Source: Chitinophagaceae bacterium (GTDB taxonomy: Bacteria; Bacteroidota; Bacteroidia; Chitinophagales; Chitinophagaceae). Taken from it: a stretch of DNA of 10,054 bases. The stretch lies in contig CANLED010000053.1 of NCBI GenBank assembly GCA_947489175.1, forward strand, positions 1-10,054, in the 5' to 3' direction. Each line of letters starts with the position of its first letter. Position 1 is the first letter of the stretch. A program made the position numbers and the translations under genes. Below the pieces are notes generated by a model. It ran no database searches, was not told where the DNA came from, and saw only the letters and a program-made list of their open reading frames with translations. Positions 1 through 5,418 of the stretch are shown here, piece by piece.

Positions 1-465
1 CTTATGCAATTGTATCAGAAACTTAGCTGCTGCATGTGTACTTTTATACAAGTCCACACGTTCATCCTGTTGCGCATTAATTATTAATCCAAGTTCTTTT
101 GCCGTTCCAGGCATTAATTGCCATGGTCCAACCGCACCCGCCACAGACAGTGCATTTGAATTGAGGTTTGATTCAATGACGGCTAAGTACTTTAGTGATA
201 CTGGTAGGTTGTATTTTTTCAATATATTTTCAATAAGCAAAAAGTAGGGATTCCCCCAAATTTTCATTTTTTCAAGTCTTGTTTGATGAATACTGAGATA
301 GTCCATTACAAAACCGACTGCACGTGGATTTAAATCATCCCAATTGATTTTTTTTTTGGATGTATCTTGAAAAGTTTTGATATTATTTATGCCAAAAGCA
401 TCAGCAGACGAACTGAATAAAAATGTGATGATACAAAAACAACATAACCGCATGAAATTTTTCAT
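1..465 (-). CDS. SLT-type (MltD-like) lytic transglycosylase, 3' end outside window
   Basis: This reading frame has an ATG at 465 and runs off the left edge, so only the first 155 codons are visible. Residues 1-23 look like a Sec signal peptide: basic start (MKNFMR), a hydrophobic stretch rich in Cys and Phe, and an Ala-Asp-Ala end. There is no clear lipobox. From about residue 73 it reads as a GH23/SLT domain: YLAVIES contains the likely catalytic Glu98, followed by GAVGPWQLMPGTA, the conserved substrate-groove motif of MltD-type enzymes. Members of this family cleave the MurNAc-GlcNAc bond of peptidoglycan and leave 1,6-anhydro ends, acting in the periplasm. LysM repeats often follow in MltD but would lie outside the window. 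An in-frame TGA (472-474) just upstream supports the chosen start. It starts 45 bp after gatA ends, so it is probably co-transcribed with it. The family call is confident; the exact subfamily is not. Confidence 0.88.
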   Translation of the reverse strand, partial: MKNFMRLCCFCIITFLFSSSADAFGINNIKTFQDTSKKKINWDDLNPRAVGFVMDYLSIHQTRLEKMKIWGNPYFLLIENILKKYNLPVSLKYLAVIESNLNSNALSVAGAVGPWQLMPGTAKELGLIINAQQDERVDLYKSTHAAAKFLIQLHK

Positions 466-510
466 TGATCTTCAATTTTAATCCATTAAATAAGAATAAT
501 TGATGGATGC

Positions 511-1953
511 TTAATTTGTATTCACTTTTTCTTTCATCAACTGATTTGAAAATTGCAGCAGTGATGCTTCATCTAAATTATTGGACAAAACTTGCAATCC
601 AAAAGGCATTCCGTTGCTATGCTTAAATAAGGGGAGAGATATGCTGGGAATGCCTGCTAGGTTTGCATAAACAGTATATAAATCACCCAAGAACATTTCG
701 ATTGCGTCATTGCTTTTTTCTCCAAATCGGAAAGCTGGTGATGGAACCGTAGGCATCAATATTAGTTCGTTGTTAGAAAATATTTCGTTTGTTTTTTCTA
801 CAATCAACCGCCTTACTTGTTGGGCTTTCGCATAATAGGCATCGTAGTAGCCTGTGCTTAACACGAAGGTTCCCAACATGATTCTTTTCTTAACTTCTTT
901 CCCAAAACCTTCTGAACGTGATTTTTTATACAAATCACTTAGGTCGTTTATAGGTCTGGGTGTTCTATAACCATATCTAACCCCATCATATCTTGATAAA
1001 TTGGATGAAGCTTCTGCCGTGGTTAGTACATAATATGCAGGTACTACATAATCTAAGTAGTTGAAATCAATCGGCGTCACTTTATGTCCCTTTTCTTTTA
1101 GTTCAGCAATCATCTGTTCGATTGCATTTTTGATTTCTGGGTCTAAAGAGGGGTGTGTGAGGCTTTGCGGGAAGTAGGCAATGTTGAATTTTTTGTCTGT
1201 TTGAAGCAAATCAGGGTAATTGGGAACAACGGAATCAGAGCAGGTGCTGTCGTATTCATCGACGCCTGACATCACCCTCAGCAATATGGCTACATCTTCT
1301 GTGTTTTTAGAAAAGATCCCTATTTGATCAAAGGAAGAAGCATAGGCAAGGAGTCCGAATCTAGAAATTCTTCCATAACCTGGTTTCATGCCTATGATGC
1401 CACAAAAATCGGCTGGTTGTCTAACCGACCCTCCAGTATCAGAACCTAGGCTTACCATGCAAAGATCTGCTAGTACGGCTACTGCAGAGCCCCCTGAAGA
1501 TCCTCCAGGCACTCGGTCTTCGTCAAGTGCATTGAGTACTTTACCGTATACCGAATTTTCATTGGACGAACCCATCGCAAATTCGTCACAGTTAAGGTTT
1601 CCAATGATGATTGCATCTTCATCTAATAAGCGTTGAACGGCCGTGGCAGAATAAATGGCTTTATGGTTTTTTAAAATTGCAGAGCCAGCGGTTACGAGAT
1701 GATCTTTGTAACAAAGAACATCTTTAATGCCAATTACAACACCATATAAACTACCCCAAGTAGATGAGTCATGCTTTTTTAAATCTAGGGAAGATGCGGT
1801 TTTTAACGCTTCTTCTGAATAAATTTCAACAAAGGCATTTAAGTGAATGCACTTCGATATCTTGTCCAAATACGTATGAACAAGATCAGTACAATTCAAT
1901 TCCCCGCTAAGTAATCTTTCACGGAGATCTGATATGGATCTATGTGTGTACAA
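511..1953 (-). CDS. gatA: Glutamyl-tRNA(Gln)/aspartyl-tRNA(Asn) amidotransferase subunit A
   Basis: This is a 480-residue protein, close to the usual GatA length of about 485. It belongs to the amidase-signature family. GatA releases ammonia from glutamine or asparagine, and the GatCAB complex uses it to convert misacylated Glu-tRNA(Gln) (or Asp-tRNA(Asn)) to the correct form in the cytoplasm. The Ser-cisSer-Lys triad is intact: Lys77 in GIKD, Ser152 in GGSSGGSA and Ser176 in GSDTGGSVRQP. The spacing equals that of known GatA enzymes. The segment DEFAMGSSNENSVYG (residues 123-137) is also typical of GatA rather than of other amidases. gatB and gatC are not in the window. It lies 53 bp downstream of tatA and 45 bp upstream of the transglycosylase gene, all on the same strand, which suggests one operon. 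No frameshift or missing core residue is seen. Confidence 0.96.
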   Translation of the reverse strand: MYTHRSISDLRERLLSGELNCTDLVHTYLDKISKCIHLNAFVEIYSEEALKTASSLDLKKHDSSTWGSLYGVVIGIKDVLCYKDHLVTAGSAILKNHKAIYSATAVQRLLDEDAIIIGNLNCDEFAMGSSNENSVYGKVLNALDEDRVPGGSSGGSAVAVLADLCMVSLGSDTGGSVRQPADFCGIIGMKPGYGRISRFGLLAYASSFDQIGIFSKNTEDVAILLRVMSGVDEYDSTCSDSVVPNYPDLLQTDKKFNIAYFPQSLTHPSLDPEIKNAIEQMIAELKEKGHKVTPIDFNYLDYVVPAYYVLTTAEASSNLSRYDGVRYGYRTPRPINDLSDLYKKSRSEGFGKEVKKRIMLGTFVLSTGYYDAYYAKAQQVRRLIVEKTNEIFSNNELILMPTVPSPAFRFGEKSNDAIEMFLGDLYTVYANLAGIPSISLPLFKHSNGMPFGLQVLSNNLDEASLLQFSNQLMKEKVNTN

Positions 1954-2006
1954 AATAAATAAGTGCTCGCCTTGAAGGTGAAGTAAAAAATTAGGCGAAT
2001 GCTTCT

Positions 2007-2222
2007 TTAGTTAACTTGTTGCTTGTCTTTCTCTTGTATTCCTTCTTCTATTTCCTTTTTTACGTTGGATTTTGCATCATTGAATTCACGGATACCTTTT
2101 CCTATTCCACGCATGAATTCAGGAATTTTACGGCCTCCAAACATAATTAATACAGCGATTACAATAATAATCCACTCAGAACCCCCAGGCATGGCTAGTA
2201 AAAACGTGCTATTGGATAACAT
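2007..2222 (-). CDS. tatA: Sec-independent protein translocase subunit TatA/TatE
   Basis: This 71-residue protein has the TatA plan. A short N-terminus leads into one membrane helix (about residues 15-28, beginning at the polar Ser15-Glu16). Then comes the hinge FGGRKIPE (28-35), an amphipathic helix (FMRGIGKGIREFNDAK, 36-51) and a charged, hydrophilic tail. TatA oligomers form the protein-conducting part of the twin-arginine pathway, which exports folded proteins across the inner membrane. The first ATG (2222) is preferred over Met11 (2192), because about ten residues normally precede the GG/SEW segment in related Bacteroidota proteins and the -7 promoter element lies at a suitable distance. 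tatB and tatC are not present here. It appears to be the first gene of a tatA-gatA-transglycosylase unit, starting just after the rplS terminator. TatA and TatB are hard to separate by sequence alone, but the short length favours TatA. Confidence 0.92.
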   Translation of the reverse strand: MLSNSTFLLAMPGGSEWIIIVIAVLIMFGGRKIPEFMRGIGKGIREFNDAKSNVKKEIEEGIQEKDKQQVN

Positions 2223-2244
2223 AAAATAATTTTTTGATATTACA

Positions 2245-2252
2245 CAAATTTA
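2245..2252 (-). promoter_or_regulatory. Candidate -7 element for the tatA operon
   Basis: On the minus strand this reads TAAATTTG, a full match to the Bacteroidota -7 consensus TAnnTTTG. It lies 22 bp upstream of the tatA start codon and just after the rplS terminator, so a new transcript here makes sense. A convincing -33 TTG at 17-23 bp was not found; the nearest TTGAC is too close. This is inferred from consensus and position only. Confidence 0.5.
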
Positions 2253-2286
2253 GTGGTTTTTAACGTCAACGTTGTTAGAATTGCAT

Positions 2287-2312
2287 AAAAAAATCCCGCC
2301 ATAAGCGGGATT
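2287..2312 (-). terminator. Intrinsic terminator downstream of rplS
   Basis: Read on the minus strand, the arm AATCCCGC (2312-2305) is followed by a 5-nt loop and the perfect complementary arm GCGGGATT (2299-2292). Five more T residues (2291-2287) extend the T-run after the stem. An 8-bp stem with a GCGGG core and a U-run is a standard Rho-independent terminator. It sits 22 bp after the rplS stop codon and separates rplS from tatA. Confidence 0.9.
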
Positions 2313-2334
2313 AACAAAATATATGAGGATAGAA

Positions 2335-2688
2335 CTATCTAACTCTTTTTTCCTTGATTCTTGCTCTTTTACCACTTCTCTCTCTAAGGAAGTAAAGTTT
2401 AGCCCTGCGTACCTTACCTGTTTTGTGTAGGGTTACAGACTCAATATTAGGTGAGGCTACAGGGAAAGTTCTTTCAACACCTACACCATCAGACATTTTT
2501 CTCACAGTGAAAGTAGCCGTGCCACTCTGGCCTTGGCGTTTGATTACATCGCCCTTAAAGCTCTGTATTCTTTCCTTGTTTCCTTCAATGATCTTATAGT
2601 TTACAGTGATGTTGTCACCTGCTTTAAACTTCGGGAAGTTATTAGACGGAGTCATTTGCTCGTGTACGAATGCGATAGCTTGATTCAT
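2335..2688 (-). CDS. rplS: 50S ribosomal protein L19 (bL19)
   Basis: This 117-residue basic protein matches bL19 along its whole length. FKAGDNITVNYKIIEG lies in the N-terminal half, IQSFKGDVIKRQG in the middle, and the hallmark RRAKLYFLRERSGKRARIKE near the C-terminus (two pieces: RRAKLYFLRE and RSGKRARIKE, about residues 94-113). L19 sits at the 30S-50S interface and contributes to an intersubunit bridge. In many bacteria it follows rimM-trmD, but here it follows rny by 105 bp and seems to be transcribed alone or by read-through from rny. A strong intrinsic terminator follows. No perfect -7 promoter match was found upstream; ATATTTTG (2740-2733, minus strand) is a near match. No Shine-Dalgarno sequence is visible. 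Confidence 0.97.
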   Translation of the reverse strand: MNQAIAFVHEQMTPSNNFPKFKAGDNITVNYKIIEGNKERIQSFKGDVIKRQGQSGTATFTVRKMSDGVGVERTFPVASPNIESVTLHKTGKVRRAKLYFLRERSGKRARIKEKRVR

Positions 2689-2793
2689 AACAAAAATTTG
2701 GAGTGCGAAGGTAATGGAAATTCAGAATTTAGCAAAATATTCGAACGATTAAATAGAAACTCGTTTTTTATTTGCTTTTTCTGGTTATTAATT

Positions 2794-4359
2794 TTATCTG
2801 GCAACATTTACAGTTCTTTTTTCACGAATCACCGTAACCTTGATTTGGCCCGGGTAAGTCATTTCAGTTTGTATATGTTGAGCCATCTCAAAACTTAGTT
2901 TTTCGCTGTCGCCGTCACTCACTTTGTCTGCTTCAACAATGACCCTCAGTTCTCTGCCCGCCTGAATTGCATAAGCTTTTTCTACACCAGGATAAGTTAG
3001 CGCCAAGTTTTCCAAATCTTTTATCCTTTGGATATACTGTTGCATAATTTCTCTTCTTGCTCCTGGTCTAGCTCCGCTAATGGCATCACAAGCTTGGATA
3101 ATTGGAGAAATAACATACTGCATTTCTGTTTCATCATGGTGGGCTGCAATGGCATTCACAACTGCTGGATTCTCACCATACTTTTCTGCTAATTTTCCTC
3201 CCAACAACGCATGGCTCAATTCAGTTTCTTCATCAGGAACCTTGCCTATGTCATGCAAAAGTCCTGCTCTTTTGGCTAGTTTTGAGTTCATTCCCAATTC
3301 TGCTGCCATAATTCCACATAAGTTGGCTACCTCTCTGCTGTGCATCAAAAGGTTTTGTCCATATGATGAACGGAACCTCATTTTTCCAACAATTCTTACC
3401 AACTCTTTGTGTAAACCATGAATGCCCAATTCTATGATGGTTCTTTCGCCTATTTCCATCACCTGCTCTTCTAACTGCTTGCGTGTTTTTTCAACTACTT
3501 CTTCAATCCTTGCTGGGTGTATCCTGCCGTCTGATACCAAGCGCTGTAGCGCCAACCTGGCTATCTCCCTACGCAATGGATCAAATGATGATAGAACGAT
3601 AGCTTCAGGTGTATCATCAACTACAAGATCTACACCAGTAGCTGCTTCAATCGCCCTGATGTTCCTTCCCTCACGTCCAATGATCTGCCCTTTTATTTCA
3701 TCACTTTCCAATTGGAATACCGTTACAGTATTTTCAATGGTTTGCTCTGCAGCAGTTCGTTGAATTGACTGAATGATTATTTTCCTGGCTTCTTTGTTTG
3801 CCTTCAACCTAGCATCTTCTATAATTTCCTGTTGCAAGGAAAGTGCCCTGGTCTGAGCTTCTTGTTTAAGTCCTTCAATAAGCTGAGCCTTAGCGTCCTC
3901 CGCACTCAATCCAGCAATTTTTTCTAGCTTTCTAATGTGCTCCTCTTGATGCTTTTCTAGCTCAGTCCTTTTTTGATTTACAATTTCAATCTGCCTGTTT
4001 AAATGTTCTTTAATAGAATCATTTTCTTTGATCTGTTTTTCTAGAGATTCAGTCTTCTGGTTTAATGTTTGCTCTTTTTGCTTAATCCTGTTTTCCGCAT
4101 CGCCTAGTTTTCTGTTTCTCTCTAAGGTTTCCCTGTCGTTGTCTGACTTAAGTTGTACAAATTTTTCCTTTGCTTCAAGTAGTTTTTCTTTCTTTAGATT
4201 TTCAGCTTTATTGGCTGCATCTGATAAAATTTGCTCTGCTTGTTTCTTTGCATCTGCTACCTTGGCAGCAGTGTCTTTGGCGAAAATAATTTTACCCAGT
4301 CCGAGCCCAGCCAATGCGGCTAGAATCCCTGTGATGATGGGTATAATGAGTGATTCCAT
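2794..4359 (-). CDS. rny: Ribonuclease Y, membrane-anchored endoribonuclease
   Basis: This protein has 521 residues, essentially the standard RNase Y length. Domains in order: an N-terminal membrane helix (about 4-26), a long charged coiled coil (about 30-200), a KH RNA-binding domain with its GxxG-type loop GREGRN (228-233), and an HD phosphohydrolase domain. The HD metal ligands are visible as His340, the His369-Asp370 pair, His407/His408 and Asp425. RNase Y starts decay of many mRNAs by endonucleolytic cleavage at the inner face of the membrane. The C-terminal segment ending TYPGQIKVTVIRE is also characteristic. It lies 129 bp downstream of zapA on the same strand. A -7 element in that gap suggests a promoter of its own, possibly in addition to read-through. 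All core residues are present and no truncation is seen. Confidence 0.97.
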   Translation of the reverse strand: MESLIIPIITGILAALAGLGLGKIIFAKDTAAKVADAKKQAEQILSDAANKAENLKKEKLLEAKEKFVQLKSDNDRETLERNRKLGDAENRIKQKEQTLNQKTESLEKQIKENDSIKEHLNRQIEIVNQKRTELEKHQEEHIRKLEKIAGLSAEDAKAQLIEGLKQEAQTRALSLQQEIIEDARLKANKEARKIIIQSIQRTAAEQTIENTVTVFQLESDEIKGQIIGREGRNIRAIEAATGVDLVVDDTPEAIVLSSFDPLRREIARLALQRLVSDGRIHPARIEEVVEKTRKQLEEQVMEIGERTIIELGIHGLHKELVRIVGKMRFRSSYGQNLLMHSREVANLCGIMAAELGMNSKLAKRAGLLHDIGKVPDEETELSHALLGGKLAEKYGENPAVVNAIAAHHDETEMQYVISPIIQACDAISGARPGARREIMQQYIQRIKDLENLALTYPGVEKAYAIQAGRELRVIVEADKVSDGDSEKLSFEMAQHIQTEMTYPGQIKVTVIREKRTVNVAR

Positions 4360-4426
4360 GAATAATTGTTTTTATCTGTTTCATAATCAATCCCTTCGAA
4401 AATGAATTCATACGGGGCAATAGTTG

Positions 4427-4434
4427 CAAAGTTA
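4427..4434 (-). promoter_or_regulatory. Candidate -7 element for rny
   Basis: On the minus strand this reads TAACTTTG, a full match to TAnnTTTG. It lies in the 129-bp zapA-rny gap, 67 bp upstream of the rny start codon. That placement predicts a leader of about 60 nt. No TTG element at 17-23 bp was found upstream, so only half of the promoter is supported. Confidence 0.4.
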
Positions 4435-4488
4435 GCAAAAAGAAGCCAAAATTGTGTTGTTAATATTGATGAGCGTATCGACTTTCAA

Positions 4489-4776
4489 TCAATCTTCAAG
4501 GTATTTGTCTATCTCATGCTCAATATTTGTCAGCTTATCTAAAATGACCTCAGTATTTATTTTATCTGATTTTTGATGATTTTCTGAAACAAACCACAAC
4601 AATACCATGGCAATATAATCTTGCATATCCTTGCCAGCATAGAGTGATTTAAAGCTGTTTAACTGCTCATTGAGTTTTTTTGAGATGGTTCTTATCAGCT
4701 CCTCATTTTCCGCCTCAATTTTTATGCGGTAGGTTCTGTCTCCGATCACAACATTTATAGGTATAAAATTTTTCAT
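4489..4776 (-). CDS. zapA: Cell division protein ZapA
   Basis: With the start at 4776 this protein has 95 residues and begins MKNFIPINVVIGDRTYRIKI, where homologous ZapA proteins usually begin. The frame can be extended to in-frame ATGs at 4794 and 4806 (101 or 105 residues), but the added MHKYMKYFYT looks non-conserved. The N-terminal half is the ZapA globular domain. AGKDMQDYIAMVLLWF (about residues 47-62) is a hallmark of the Bacteroidota form, and the C-terminus forms the coiled-coil dimer stalk. ZapA binds FtsZ and bundles its filaments at the division ring. The gene lies upstream of rny on the same strand. The coiled-coil gene at 5123-5416 is on the same side but is separated from it by an opposing ORF. 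Two DnaA-box-like sequences lie at 4799-4818, overlapping the longer start. Confidence 0.9.
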   Translation of the reverse strand: MKNFIPINVVIGDRTYRIKIEAENEELIRTISKKLNEQLNSFKSLYAGKDMQDYIAMVLLWFVSENHQKSDKINTEVILDKLTNIEHEIDKYLED

Positions 4777-4798
4777 AGTATAAAAATATTTCATATAT

Positions 4799-4818
4799 TT
4801 ATGCACAGCTTGTCCACT
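4799..4818. promoter_or_regulatory. Two tandem DnaA-box-like sequences upstream of zapA
   Basis: On the plus strand, TTATGCACA (4799-4807) is a perfect match to the DnaA box consensus TTATnCACA. TTGTCCACT (4810-4818) follows in the same orientation with two mismatches. The starts are 11 bp apart, about one helical turn. They lie between the preferred zapA start and the plus-strand ORF at 4872. One 9-mer can occur by chance; the pairing and phasing raise interest but do not prove function. Confidence 0.4.
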
Positions 4819-4836
4819 TTTATGTTAACAGCTGTG
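4804..4836. repeat. 7-bp inverted repeat upstream of zapA
   Basis: CACAGCT (4804-4810) and AGCTGTG (4830-4836) are perfect inverted copies with a 19-bp spacer containing the 8-bp palindrome TGTTAACA (4823-4830, overlapping the right arm by one base). The repeat overlaps the DnaA-box-like pair. It could be an operator or a leader hairpin; nothing in the sequence decides between these. Confidence 0.4.
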
Positions 4837-4871
4837 TTTTTGGGTGATTTAACAAAATACAATCAACTCTT

Positions 4872-5126
4872 ATGCTTGCAAAATCTCGCTATTCTACATT
4901 TATAAACGATCTCATTATAGAGGTTAAGGAAGCTTTGATGCAGCCAATAAGCGTTGCTCTTCGCAATGAAGATGGCAAAATTTGTTGTAAAGCAGAAAAA
5001 AAAATTTGTGCTTTGAGCCAAACTTTTAAATGGGAAGGATTAAACGACCTTCCTTATGGTGTGTATATGCTTGAGTGCTCTCAAGGTGATGAAATGTTTT
5101 CCATGAGAATCGTGAAAAGGGTTTAA
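4872..5126 (+). CDS. Small free-standing protein resembling a T9SS C-terminal sorting domain
   Basis: This 84-residue ORF lies on the strand opposite to its neighbours, between zapA and a coiled-coil gene. From about residue 11 it follows the pattern of the type IX secretion type A sorting domain (Por_Secre_tail). It has INDLIIEVKEAL, then QPISVALRNEDGKI (24-37), then LPYGVYMLECSQGDEMFSMRIVKRV in the order expected of the family (60-84), with the typical LpxGxY turn and basic end. Such domains normally form the last 70-100 residues of large secreted proteins with a Sec signal peptide. Here there is no signal peptide and no cargo domain, and an in-frame TGA at 4845-4847 closes the frame upstream. 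The usual PNP lead-in reads STF. It could be the 3' remnant of a lost secreted-protein gene or a small protein using the same beta-sandwich fold. It has four cysteines (38, 39, 46, 69). Its stop codon overlaps that of the next gene. Confidence 0.6.
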   Translation: MLAKSRYSTFINDLIIEVKEALMQPISVALRNEDGKICCKAEKKICALSQTFKWEGLNDLPYGVYMLECSQGDEMFSMRIVKRV

Positions 5127-5416
5127 TCCTGATCTCCTAACAAGGCAATACACCTGTCTATTTCTTTTATGTATTCACTGAGTCTTTTCTCCGTAGCTAC
5201 TTTAGATGCCTCATCTTGAGTAGCATTTGATGCCATTCTTAAGTCAAGCTTCATTTCCAATTGCTCATTTTTCTGCTTTAACTCATTTATTAGCTCTTGC
5301 TTTACCTTTACTTCTTTTACAAGCAATTCATTCTCTTTTTGAATATGTTTAATTTTACCCAAAAGCTTACTAAGCTTTTGCTCTATCCTTTCAATTTGGT
5401 CAAGTTGTTCTAACAT
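5123..5416 (-). CDS. Coiled-coil protein of unknown function downstream of pheT
   Basis: This is a 97-residue charged protein. Residues 2-57 show continuous heptad-like spacing of Leu and Ile among Glu, Lys and Gln, predicting a long coiled coil. A short polar break (60-72, ASNATQDEASKVA) follows. A second helical segment, KRLSEYIKEIDRCIALLGDQ (77-96), resembles the C-terminal stretch of similar small proteins I recall from Bacteroidota. There is no signal peptide or membrane helix, so it is probably cytoplasmic. It starts 2 bp after the pheT stop codon, which implies co-transcription and probably coupled translation. zapA lies a little further downstream on the same strand. Size, coiled coil and position suggest a division-associated protein that might partner ZapA, as ZapB does elsewhere, but that is inference. 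Its stop and that of the opposing ORF both use the palindrome TTAA at 5123-5126. Confidence 0.8.
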   Translation of the reverse strand: MLEQLDQIERIEQKLSKLLGKIKHIQKENELLVKEVKVKQELINELKQKNEQLEMKLDLRMASNATQDEASKVATEKRLSEYIKEIDRCIALLGDQD

Positions 5417-5418
5417 CG

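Noticed and set aside
481..508. Possible hairpin ATCCAT...ATGGAT between gatA and the transglycosylase gene
   Set aside because: Only six base pairs, AT-rich, with a long loop and no strong T-run; too weak to call a terminator between two genes that look co-transcribed.
2733..2740. ATATTTTG upstream of rplS as a promoter (and the similar GTATTTTG at 4853-4860 upstream of zapA)
   Set aside because: Both are one base short of TAnnTTTG spacing and lack a -33 partner; not strong enough to list as promoters.
2533..2898. 121-codon plus-strand ORF across rplS and the end of rny
   Set aside because: It lies opposite two certain genes and its hydrophobic look comes from reading charged codons in antisense.
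4028..4405. 125-codon plus-strand Ser/Phe-rich ORF within rny
   Set aside because: It is the antisense shadow of the Glu/Lys-rich RNase Y coiled coil and its membrane anchor.
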